64,000 bases of DNA from Theobroma cacao (lineage: Eukaryota; Streptophyta; Magnoliopsida; Malvales; Malvaceae). Both the position numbers and the translations under genes were made by a program. Below the pieces are notes generated by a model. The model was not told the origin of the DNA and did no database searches. It worked only from the letters and a program-made list of their open reading frames with translations. Location: assembly GCF_000208745.1 (NCBI RefSeq), contig NC_030854.1, positions 34,446,292 to 34,510,291 of the forward strand. Reading direction: 5' to 3'. Below, one piece after another: positions 23,121 to 32,779 of the stretch. Position 1 is the first letter of the stretch, and each line of letters starts with the position of its first letter.

Positions 23121-24156
23121 ATGGCTCCAAATAGGTTTCTCATGCTCACCATTGTTGCCATGTTTCTTCCCACAATCGCCATGGCAACAGATTATATCGT
23201 CGGAGATGACAGCGGATGGACGATCAATTTTGATTATCAAGCTTGGGCAAAGGATAAGTATTTCAAGTTGGTGATAAATTAGGTTTATACATCAAGTTAG
23301 TTTTCATATATTCTAGTTTGAACTTTGAAGACGAAGCAAATTATTGACATTAAAAAGTTTCTCCATTTCCTTGTACATATTAGTATTGCATTCATTTCTT
23401 ACAGAAATGTCCACTAATTTTTTCTTTACAAAAAATCACTTTAATATAAAAGATTGAACTATTAAAAACTGCAATCAAATTTAATCTTTAACTTTATATA
23501 CATATATATATATAATATAATATGCCTATAAATCATATGAGTATGCTAAATTTACCTAATTAAATTCGTTTTTATTAGTTTAATCTTTTGAGTTATTTTT
23601 TTTATCTCAGATGTAAAATCGCAATTAGCAACCCAAAGAGCTACTTTAAAAGTTCATTTACTTCTCTTGCTTTTCTTCTTTGCGTTTTCATTTATAGATT
23701 AAGTCAAATCCCATGATTCTTTTCCCACCTCAATTTTGCAGTGTTCCAATACCCTCGAGGATATCACAATGTGTTCAAAGTAAATGGCACCGCCTTCAAG
23801 AATTGTGACATTCCGCCGGAAAACGAAGCCCTCACCTCGGGAGTGACACAATAGTCCTTATGAACCCAGGAAGAAAGTGGTATATCTGTGGTGTTAGCAA
23901 CCATTGTGCTGCCTATGGCCAAAAGCTTGCCATCACTGTCCAATATTCATATGGCTGGGCACCCGCCCCGGCTCCCTCTTCCCCCTGGGCACCAACTCCT
24001 GAACCTTGGACACCAAGTTCACCTTCAGTGCCAGCCACACGAACTGAATCTCGGGCATCAGCTCCTCAACCTTGGACACCAGCTCCATCTTCGCCTTCAA
24101 CACCAGCACCTACGGCACCTTGGCCACCGGCTCCATCTCCCGATCCATGGATTTGA
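23121..24156 (+). pseudogene. Phytocyanin array copy 2, frameshifted
   Basis: Same two-exon structure (about 23121-23282 and 23742-24156), signal peptide (ends TIAMA), copper residues (HNVFKV, WYICG, NHC, AYGQKL) and Pro/Trp tail as its neighbours. It carries two single-base deletions relative to both. One is in exon 1 (gataagtatttc for gataaagtatttc, about 23257), giving an early stop at the exon end. The other is in exon 2 (cctcgggagtgac, one base short, about 23840), giving a TAG. The upstream TATAAAT is TATTAAT. Either deletion alone would stop the protein before the Cys ligand. Sequencing error is possible but two independent deletions plus the altered TATA favour a pseudogene. Confidence 0.8.
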
Positions 24157-25310
24157 TCCCCATAATTTGGGAGCTATGGAAGCAATTTATTTCAATAATT
24201 TTCAGTGCGGCAACATTTACGAGTTATTTCCAGAAAATAATACTCTTTATTGTTTTTAAGTTTATTTGTACTTCTAAGTCTGATATTATTCGTAACCATT
24301 GATCACAAAATAATAATACAAGGGTGCCTTGTTATTTGATTTTACAATTTAGACTTGGCTTAGCTGCAATTCACTTTTAAGTACTTATTTCTTTCAAAAA
24401 ATGCATCATTACTAGTATAGCTGCAATTAAAAGTTGTCAAGTCAGTATATATGGGCCCGTACTTTTCATTAATGTGATGTGAAAATTATTATTAAAGGAT
24501 GAAACTATACATAGGAGAAGAGAATATTTTGTCTAATATAAAATTGTATAAATTATAGAAAAACTTAAATTATGTATTGAGAAATCTAAAATTAACAGTA
24601 TTATAGTATAATTCTAATAAGATATTATAGTCTAACTAGATTATAATATTGTATAATATCTCTAACTAAATAGTTTATATAATTATCTTAATAATTTTAA
24701 TAATACAACGATCTATACGAATGTTGCAATATATTTTTAATTTTAACCTTACCTACAAATTACATGCGGATTCATCCACTACTACACTAAGAAAGAGAGC
24801 ATAAGAAAAATGGGAAACGGAATGACTCTCGCATGCATGGGTTAGGATTCTAAGTATCTCTAATAGTTAATTATTGATTACATACTTCAGAACAAAATTA
24901 CATACTAAACCTTTGTTTTGTACCTGATAAGTTAATGATGAGTCAACCATTATTTGTTTTTCAAAGTTGGGAAGATTAGTCTTGTTTTTATAGGGAATTC
25001 ATTGTTGAAGTAAAATCACTTTTATCTGTTTGATTGGGTGAATCTTTTTGTAATTGTACTGTTATCTTCCTCACTATCTTGATTTGATAGCTTATTACAA
25101 GACTTTTATTTCTAAGGTTCAAGACTTGTTATGTCACGCAAGTTATGTTGAGTTAATAAATTCATTTTTTTTAACTATATGTCAACCAGAGGCATTTAAA
25201 AATTAAAATTAAAATTTAATTTTTATGTTATACATCAACGTTGGTGTTTTCAAATTCCACATAATAATTACATTAATTTTTCTAAATATATAAAAAAATA
25301 ATTAATTTAG
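24157..25310. other. Intergenic between array copies 2 and 3
   Basis: The 3' flank matches copies 1 and 3 to about 24510, then gives way to AT-rich unique DNA without a supported gene. Confidence 0.45.
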
Positions 25311-26151
25311 TGAAACAAACTTTAACTTGTGCACCTACTAAAAGTTCTTAATCTAATTGATCTAAAATCCAAATCCATCATGAAGTTGTATGGCATCACA
25401 CATACATCACAATCCACTAAAAGAAGTCGACACATTGCAATTACAGTCCAATTTGATCTGACTCAGTAATTTAAAATCCAAATTGAGCTTAAATCTTTGT
25501 AATGTTAGATCACCTAATCACTCATCTTATCGGACTGGAAATCATAATTAGGCAAAGAAGTGGCATTGACCAATTATTGAAAAAAAAAAAATCTTTCTTA
25601 TCAACTTATCAGTTTTTATTTCCATATTCAATTGTTCTAATTTAACATTTTTAGTCAAGAATTTCACGAATTTAACTTAAAAAAAGCTTCATGTAAGTTA
25701 TTTTTGCATTAAAATAATACTATGAGATATACTTATCTCTTCTATGAGAAAACAAATGAAGTCGGGTGAAGGAATTTTGCTTTTTGACCAGACAAAAAGT
25801 TTTCTTCCAAAAGTCTGCTTCAATCTAGACAACAATCAATATTGAAAATCTCTAAAAATACCACATATAAAAAAGGATTCAAAAAGGAAAAAAAATACTA
25901 GTATAATCAGGTACAGCAGGCATGTTCTATGTTGTGACATGTGTTTTTAACTTTTCTTTTTCTTTTTTGAAAATCATGTAGGCTTGCGTTTTGGACTTTT
26001 CCATTCAAGATTATTGCAACATATTCTCAATTAGTTCAAAAAGGTCCTCTAACTTATAAGAAAACATTATTTGGCAGTCCCAAAGTTATAATGCTGATCC
26101 TTGCCGGCTCCTTACAATGTTCATGAAATTTTCCTAGCTAGAGAATCAAAC

Positions 26152-26158
26152 TATAAAT
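26152..26158 (+). promoter_or_regulatory. TATA box of phytocyanin array copy 3
   Basis: TATAAAT in caaactataaataagccc, 110 bases before the ATG, same spacing as in array copy 1. Confidence 0.6.
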
Positions 26159-26261
26159 AAGCCCTTGATTGCAGCTAATTAGCCAAACCAAATTCAATCA
26201 AGGATCAGAAGTAACCCGAGCTTAGCGTTAAGATTTGAGCAAATCTCTTGTGAAGCTTCAA

Positions 26262-27267
26262 ATGGCATCAAACATGTTCCTCATGCTCACCATTGTTGCC
26301 ATGTTTCTTCCCACAATCGCCATGGCAACAGATTATATTGTCGGAGATGACAGCGGTTGGACAATAAATTTCGATTATCAAGCTTGGGCAAAGGATAAAG
26401 TATTTCAAGTTGGTGATAAATTAGGTATCTGCGTCAAGTTAATTTTCATATATCTTAGTTTGAACTTTTAAGAGAAAAGTTTCTCCATTTCCTTATAAAT
26501 ATATATTAGTATTGCATTTATTTTTTACAGAAATATCTACCAAATAAAAAAAAACCCTTTTATATGAAAGTTTAAATTGTTAAAAATTATAATAAATTTT
26601 AATATTTAACTTTATATATATCAATTATATGGCTTATTGATTATATGATTATGTTAAAATAGATTTATTTCTATAAATTTACTCTTTTGTGTTATTTCTT
26701 AATTCAAATGTAAATTGCAAACAAGAAGACTACTTTAAAAGTTCATTTACTTTCCTCTCTTTTTTTCTTTGGGTTTTCGGTTATAGATTAACCCAAATCC
26801 CATGATTCTTTTCCCACCTCAAATTTGCAGTGTTCCAATACCCTCAAGGATATCACAATGTATTCAAAGTAAATGGTACTGCCTTCAAGAATTGTGACAT
26901 TCTGCCGGAAAACGAAGCCCTCACCTCCGGGAATGACACAATAGTACTTAAGACCCCAGGAAGAAAGTGGTATATCTGTGGTGTTAGCAACCATTGTGCT
27001 GCCTATGGCCAAAAGCTTGCCATCACTGTCCAATATCCATATGGCTGGGCACCCGCCCCAGCTCCATCTTCCCCTACAGCACCAACACCTGAACCTTGGG
27101 CACCAACACCTGAACCTTGGGCATCAACTACACCTTCAGTGCCAGCCACAACAACTGAACCTTGGGCACCAGCTCCTCAACCTTGGACACCGGTTCCATC
27201 TTCACCTTCAACACCAGCTCCTAGCGCACCTTGGCCACCGGCTCCATCTCCCTATCCATGGATTTGA
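26262..27267 (+). CDS. Phytocyanin with Pro/Trp-rich tail (array copy 3), stellacyanin-like
   Basis: Predicted secreted copper protein, 199 residues from exons 26262-26424 and 26831-27267. Signal peptide about 1-22, copper-binding domain 23-125 with His63, Cys104, His109 and axial Gln115, disulfide Cys76/Cys110. As in copy 1 the loop (HCAAYGQKL) is one residue longer than in the GPI-type gene at 14.3 kb. The tail from about 126 has repeated W-A-P-T-P-E-P units, threonine-rich TTPSVPATTTE and ends SPYPWI; no GPI signal. An ATG is chosen over an upstream in-frame TTG because all three copies have ATG here. Very similar to copy 1 in coding and flanking sequence, so the two are recent tandem duplicates. 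Confidence 0.9.
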
Positions 27268-27920
27268 TCCGCATAATTTGGGAGCTATGGATGCAACTTA
27301 TTCCAACAAATACTAGTTATTTCTGAGTTTATTTATATTCTGAGTTCTGATATTATTGTTTACCACTGATTGCAAATTAATAATACAAGGGCGCCTTGTT
27401 ATTTGATTCTACAATTTTGGACTTGTGTTAGTTGCAATTCACTTTTGTGAATTTATTTCTTTATGGAAATGCCTTATTACTGTAACTAAGAAATTAATCA
27501 AAAAATAAAAAATTATCAAATAAGTTATTCTTATCACATCAATTCTAAGTCTGAAAAATCACAATACAACGCATTATTAAAATCTATCGAGGATGAACCT
27601 ATACATACTCATGTGTCACATCCTAATTTATCGAGCTTATAACTAATATGGTAGAAAGGGCCTAATAATTAAATTTTATGAGAAAACTGATAAAAACTAC
27701 CACGTAAGTACATATATTGATGCCAAAAAAAAAAAAGCTGGTTTGATTTTGACATAAAATTTCGACAGAAAAGCTAAATGAAAATAAAACAGAAATTGAT
27801 AAAGCTAAAACAAGGCCATAAATAAAGTAATCGAAAAAAAAACAAATGAATAATGTAGATTTCCATTAGTTTTCACTTTCGTCGACGTCAACATTTACAA
27901 TTTTAAAAGAGGAAACAAGC
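27268..27920. other. Flank between phytocyanin copy 3 and RTM2-like gene A
   Basis: Shared 3' flank of the array to about 27760, then AT-rich DNA. The two genes converge here. No additional gene. Confidence 0.5.
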
Positions 27921-27930
27921 TGGTGGGATT

Positions 27931-28738
27931 TTAGTTCTCAACACCACAACGTTCAGTATAATATTTGTATGCAAATACTCCACTAGCCAGCATCATAAAA
28001 ATAAATGCTCCAACTTTTTTCTTTGAATAGAAATATTCAACCGCAGAAAAGAAATTCTTTTGCATGTCTTCGGCTGATTCCTGTAAAGCTTTTCTTATTT
28101 CTAATTTCGGCTTTAAAATTTCGAGCTTATTTGAAGCAGCTTTCTTAGGTAGCTCCAGAATGAGACTACCACAACATAATTCTGCACGCAAATTTCCCAG
28201 TTCATAATCATTTGGAATTTCAAATTTCTTACAAAGACGTTCTGGAGATTTTGCGGTCACTGATATAATAGAATGTTCCTCCTCACCAACTGGATGTTTA
28301 AGTGTAACTTTCACATCTTCCTTTCTGAAACCTATAAATTACAATAGAAATAAGAAATTTCATCAAAAACAATCATATATAACGTTGTTCAAACAAAGAA
28401 AAACTTGAGAAACATATAACATAACCTAAGGTTTATGGTCTACATATGTATAAAAGGAAAACAGGAAATAGAGAGAAGAGAAAAAGAGAAATTCAGCAAT
28501 AGATTGTGAATTAATTAAATTTAATGTTTTGTAAAGTCTAAGTTAATTAGAGCTGAAACCAAACTCAGAGTTTCAAGTGTCCGATCATTGAAAAAACTGC
28601 TTAGAAAGAAAAAAAAAATACAATACCATCGAGAGTAATTTCAATTCTGTCCAACTCTTTTCCTCTAGTCCACTGGCAATGGGGCTCAATATATTCTTCC
28701 GTCAGCATGGGTGTTTCCTGTTGTTCATCGCATTGCAT
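27931..28738 (-). CDS. RTM2-like Hsp20/alpha-crystallin protein with C-terminal membrane anchor (gene A)
   Basis: A small Hsp20-like protein anchored by its C-terminus. Arabidopsis RTM2, the best known relative, limits long-distance movement of potyviruses; the role here is unknown. Exons on the minus strand: 28738-28627 and 28331-27931, 170 residues. An N-terminal block (YIEPHCQWTRG) is shared with genes B-D. A divergent alpha-crystallin fold follows (about 31-101; DGFRKEDVKV, then GSLILELPKK), then a Lys/Glu linker and a hydrophobic segment (about 144-159) before a short charged end. Start: a TATAAAAA (28800-28807) puts transcription start near 28770, making the ATG at 28738 the first in the message. 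A shorter start at 28708 is possible. Confidence 0.8.
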
Positions 28739-28799
28739 TTTGAAAGAAGGCAGTGCTAGTTTATGGAATTTTCGTGCAAGTAATGAAGGATTTCCTATG

Positions 28800-28807
28800 T
28801 TTTTATA
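28800..28807 (-). promoter_or_regulatory. TATA box of RTM2-like gene A
   Basis: TATAAAAA on the minus strand, about 65 bases before the chosen ATG. Confidence 0.5.
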
Positions 28808-28860
28808 CACATGAACTCTTTCGTTCCTTGTTGATTACAAGTGGTATAAATTGTTTCGCG

Positions 28861-28892
28861 GGGGTTTTCTCTTAGAAGAGAATCATTCCTTT
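28861..28892 (-). promoter_or_regulatory. Conserved upstream block with palindrome GAATSATTC (gene A copy)
   Basis: On the plus strand it reads ttttctcttagaagagaatc then attccttt. Genes C (32747-32776) and D (35115-35147) carry near copies 140-200 bases before their start codons. Gene A and C blocks are also preceded by ggtataaa. See findings. Confidence 0.45.
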
Positions 28893-29432
28893 GTGTGTGC
28901 GTGTGTCTGGTGGTTTTAGGAATTCACAGAGGTTGCTTTAACAGCCCAACTTCAGTTATTCCTCCACGTGAGTTCACAAAGCTTAGAGGAAAATGACTGC
29001 AAACTTAATTGATACATATCCATTTAGTAATTATATTAATTTATTGAATTATACTCTAATGAATATTTAACGATTCTTATTCTCTTGCAAAATTTACTCC
29101 ATTAATGGATATATTAACTAATTCAATAAAAAGTATTCATGAAATACTTTGCTGCTTGATGCAATTTCAAGCAATCCCTGTGGAGAAAAGAATATGCTAT
29201 TCAAGAGAAAGCCTAAAACTATACGTTTTAGACAGCTCCTTTTCTTTTCTTCTAATGAAAACAAAAATGAAAAAGAAAAAACCCTTTGTCTTTGCGAATG
29301 TGTCAAAAGTCCATAAAAGGAGAAGCAAAGAGAGAACTTCCATGCACCCAGAGTCTCTTGATTAATTCATCTTCTCTTTACATTTCGATATCAGAAAAGG
29401 AAAAACAAAAGAAGGCTTAAATTCCTTTGGAA

Positions 29433-30542
29433 ATGAAGAACGAAGGAAGCGTGGAGCCTTCCTACGATGAATTTGAACCCTATTGCAAGTGGAAAAAGGA
29501 AAAGAAAAATTGCATTTCCAAAGCAACTGACATTGTCGAAATCCAGCTCTGTGGTATAATTATTACTGTTTTTTGTTCTTTAGCCAGTTTTAGATTCCAC
29601 TTGGTTTGATTGATACTTTTATAATTTGGATTTCATTATTTCTTTATTTTTTAAAAACTTTTAATTATTTTTTAAAAATAATAATAAAAGTAACAATCAA
29701 AAGGAGTCTAAACGATTTCTAAATGGACAACTTAATATTTATTAGAACGAGGTAAATTGTGAGAACAATGTTGATATATAAATAGCCACATTTTTTTCTT
29801 TTTGAAAAGCGATAAATAGCCACATTTATCTTGGGATTCTGGGTTTTTTGGGTTAGTGAGATGTGCTTGATGATTCCTTGAGTTCTTGTCTTTGTCTGTA
29901 CAGCACAGATCCTAAGGTGGGGGTGGAGAGTTACCTCTTTTTTCATGTAGCTCAATGTAGGAAAGGAAATTGCAAATGAACTTGTCATGCAGTTTTCTGT
30001 TTGAAATTGTACAATCTTCTTTTTTGCACAAGCCAGAGGTTTTATGCCAAGGAAAGTCTTTAGCAAACAGTTAAAAGATTATTGATGGCATAGTGACTTA
30101 GTGTTAATAAGATAACCTTCCAAAAAAAAAAGAACCATGTAAGTTTAAGGCAATGCATGAAATCTTGGATTGTGATTTTTCAGGGTTCAAGAAGGAAGAA
30201 GTAAAGGTTGAACTCGAAAAGGATGTCTTGTGTATCAGTGGAGAACGTCCAGTTGGGAGGAGTCTACAGCGCTTCCTCAAAAAAATTGATGTTTCAAAGT
30301 ACGACACTGAAGATCTTGGAGCAGAGTTTGAAGGTGGAATTCTTCGTATAAGGCTACCTATGAAATGTTCTGCCATCTGCTTCCGCTTGGGAGGTGATAA
30401 TGAGACACTTGGAATTTTATTTTCATGGCCCCAGATTAAGACAACCATCTGGGCGGTCGCAGCTGCTCTGCTGCTGCTGCTTCTTGCATTTTATATGTAT
30501 AAATATAGTGAGTGCACCAATTTTCGAAATTGGTTTGAATGA
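29433..30542 (+). CDS. RTM2-like Hsp20-TM protein (gene B)
   Basis: The only plus-strand member of the cluster. Exons 29433-29553 and 30184-30542 (GT-AG) give 159 residues. N-terminal block DEFEPYCKWKK; alpha-crystallin-like domain about 32-100 (GFKKEEVKVELEKDVLCISGERP, read in two parts, then GGILRIRLPMK); transmembrane helix about 129-147, Leu-rich, followed by YKYSECTNF. The second part of the domain (RFLKKIDVSKYDTEDLGAEFE) matches the canonical R-F-x(3)-x-P region poorly. The 630-base intron contains an extra block ending in a run of A (about 29815-30131), perhaps a retroposed sequence. The ATG at 29433 is preferred over an in-frame TTG just upstream. Confidence 0.82.
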
Positions 30543-31110
30543 AAAATTGTACATTTATGCATGTACTACTCAAAATAAATCGAAAGAGATGTAAACAATC
30601 AAAGTTTCAAATACGAACTCGTGATCATTTTCTTCAATATAATGAAATTTATAATGTGGTAAGCTAGCTATTAATGTGGTGCAGAGAGAGAGATAGAGGT
30701 CAGTTGATTATGCTTGTTTTAAAGCTGAGAGACCTCCCTAATTAAAGGTTAAGGTCCAAGCCAAAAAAAAAATGAGAGGAAATATGATAAAAGAGGATGA
30801 TTATTCTCTCTTGACCCACAAAAATCAATATTTTTTTTTCCAAAATCAAAAGATTAATTAGGACTTAAGACAGGGAAAATGAAAAGATGTGGGTTAAATA
30901 TTATTAAAGTCATGACAATAATTCCACATTGTTTATATTTGAGATATTATGGACCTTTAAATATTGTAAGGATCTCTGTATTAATCAGAATAAGTATAAG
31001 TTTTTAACTAATTAATGATTGAATTTAAGTTAAATGTCCAATATCATAAAAATTTAATACGTTGTAATGTTCCCAATTGATACAAATATTTTTGTTTAAT
31101 TCCTATTAAA
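30543..31110. other. Intergenic, nothing recognised
   Basis: AT-rich DNA with A runs (30762, 30830) and a short gagagagaga stretch. No gene. Confidence 0.4.
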
Positions 31111-31112
31111 GC

Positions 31113-31545
31113 TCAGAATATTTAATTCCTTAATTTCGCCGTCCCATGAAAAGTTACTTGCCTTGGCCCTGTCTAAGATGAGAAAAAAAATCCTCTACTT
31201 GGATATGAGGATAACATATTTTACACTATAAGCATCAGTTCAAAATATTTAATTTCTTAATTTCACCACCCCATGAAAGTTACTTGCCTCAACCCCACCC
31301 AGAGGAGGAGGGAGGGGGTTGCTTCCAAAAATTTATAATATTTTTCTTGTTTTTGTTTTAAATATTTATAATTTTATCCTTATTTTTTAACAAATTATAT
31401 CATTTCACCCTCCCAAATATTAAATTTTTTGTTTTTATCTCTTCAAATTTAAAATCCTAACTCCGTCACTGATCCTACCCAAAATGAAAAAGAAAAAAAT
31501 CCTTTACTTGAATATGAGGATAACGTATTTTACACTACAGGTATC
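31113..31545. repeat. Tandem duplication of about 125 bp, second copy interrupted
   Basis: The wording tcagaatatttaattccttaatttcgcc..gttacttgcc..gag..aaaatcct-tacttg-atatgaggataac-tattttacacta occurs at 31113-31237 and again from 31238 to about 31545. In the second copy a MITE (31300-31471) splits it. Confidence 0.7.
31300..31471. mobile_element. hAT-like MITE, 172 bp
   Basis: Starts cagaggaggag and ends ctccgtcactg (reverse complement cagtgacggag, 8 of 11 matches). Flanks are accccacc and atcctacc, 6 of 8 identical, both differences C versus T. It is homologous to the block at 6862-7036. CAG..CTG ends plus an 8-bp duplication point to hAT. Confidence 0.6.
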
Positions 31546-31995
31546 AAGTCAACACTTGACAAAAAATTTATACATGAGAAAGAAAAAAAAGGCTCGGAGA
31601 GGGTGCATACGATTTTTCGAGTTTCCTCTTCTTCATCATATTATATGCTTTTTTGCCTTCGTTAGTTCGTTTGTCTTTCCAAGTTGGGAAATCACCTTCT
31701 TTCATTCTAGCATGGGGGATCGAAACATAATTTCCTTGCAATGATCACAACGATAATCCTTGTTTAATCTTCACCAATCTTTCTTTATTTATTATTACTT
31801 TTTTTTTTTTTGCTGCTGACGTTTTATAACATTGATGCTTAAATTGTAGGAAGATATATTAACATAGTGCCATAAGTAAATGAAGTTAGAGAAAAAAGGA
31901 AATTAAGCAAATTGGGCAGGAGAGAGTCACATATGTAAACAATAAGTTCAACTTATTATATATTTCATTTTCATTCATGTTTCAAATTACAAAGT
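31545..31995. other. 3' flank of RTM2-like gene C
   Basis: T- and A-rich intergenic DNA; short ORFs only, none supported. Confidence 0.4.
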
Positions 31996-31999
31996 AAAC

Positions 32000-32565
32000 T
32001 TAGTTCCCAAGATGAGAGCATTGGCAACATTTCTGTACATAAGCTCGAACAGCCAATAGCCAGCATATTGCTATTATGATTTCCAAAACTACCCTTTTAT
32101 TCATATTCATTGTTGAACGTAGAAATTTGCCTGAAGTAACATTCCCACTAGCACCGGAAATGATAGACACTTGCTTAGGCATTACTAGGGAAAGAACGCC
32201 ATTGCAGAACTTTGCTCGAATTTGGTTTGGTTGACAAACCTTTGAAACAGGAAACTCTTTGCGGAATCGGCTTTTTATAGCTTTAGCTTCATCCAATTGA
32301 CGTTCTCCAGTAATGGTTATGATCCCAGAACTGCTAAGTTGAACTCTCAATTGCTGCCTCTTGAATCCTACATTTTTTGTTCGGTAGACAGAAATGTAAG
32401 TACAAAGAATCAGAGACTATATCAATCACTAAATTGGTCGTTTGAAGATATGAAAAAAATAAATAAATATATATATTTACCTGGAAGGTGGACGTCGAGG
32501 GTGTCACAATTTTGCGCCCTTTGCCAATTGCACAAGGGCTCAAAATCTTCATAAGTGGTTTCCAT
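32000..32565 (-). CDS. RTM2-like Hsp20-TM protein (gene C)
   Basis: Exons on the minus strand 32565-32481 and 32367-32000, 150 residues. It begins METTYEDFEPLCNWQ, the same opening as gene D (exon 1 is exactly 85 bases in both). Domain about 22-92: LPGFKRQQLRVQL, ITITGERQL, SRFRKEFPV, GVLSLVMPK, keeping the order of alpha-crystallin strands. A membrane segment about 120-137 is followed by a Cys-rich end (QKCCQCSHLGN). TATAAAA at 32687-32693 would place transcription start near 32655, so an in-frame ATG at 32628 (MLKNPKREL..) is the first in the message and could add 21 basic residues. I kept the start that matches the paralogues. Confidence 0.8.
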
Positions 32566-32686
32566 GGGAGGCTGCAAACTTTGTCTTTTTTTCTTTTCTT
32601 TTAATTCTCTTTTAGGATTTTTGAGCATATAAAGATTGAATTGCAATTATATACTGAATGCCGCAGCCACCTTGCTCGTTGTCCCT

Positions 32687-32693
32687 TTTATAA
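32687..32693 (-). promoter_or_regulatory. TATA box of RTM2-like gene C
   Basis: TATAAAA on the minus strand, about 120 bases before the chosen ATG and 60 before the alternative one. Confidence 0.45.
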
Positions 32694-32746
32694 TTTTCTG
32701 AGACAAGAAACCTCTGAGAAAGTTGGTATAAAGAGTTTTCCTTTTG

Positions 32747-32776
32747 TGTTTCCTCTTGGAAGAGAATGATTCCTTC
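32747..32776 (-). promoter_or_regulatory. Conserved upstream block with palindrome GAATSATTC (gene C copy)
   Basis: Plus strand: tttcctcttggaagagaatg then attcctt. Near-identical to the block upstream of gene A. Confidence 0.45.
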
Positions 32777-32779
32777 ATT

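Larger units (their letters stand above)
18033..27760. repeat. Three tandem duplication units carrying phytocyanin genes
   Basis: Units begin near 18033, 22347 and 25315 with the same wording (acaaactta..ctcactcaatctaatt..atctaaaacccaaattga). Each contains the same upstream blocks (gaccagacaaa..gttttcttcc, aatactagtataatca, ctaggttgtgacatgtg), a two-exon phytocyanin and a similar 3' flank (gataatactctttattg, then gcctaataatt..atattgatgcc in units 1 and 3). Spacing is about 4.3 and 3.0 kb. Unit 1 has extra retroelement sequence and an RTM2-like remnant; unit 3 runs into a complete RTM2-like gene. Confidence 0.85.

Noticed and set aside
23888..24259. Long second-frame ORFs across the phytocyanin tails (also 26978-27316)
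   Set aside because: His/Leu-rich shadow frames of the repeated Pro/Trp coding sequence.
28879..28889. Heat-shock element upstream of RTM2-like genes
   Set aside because: The GAA and TTC units are spaced by three bases, not the two of a canonical element, so I report only a conserved palindrome.
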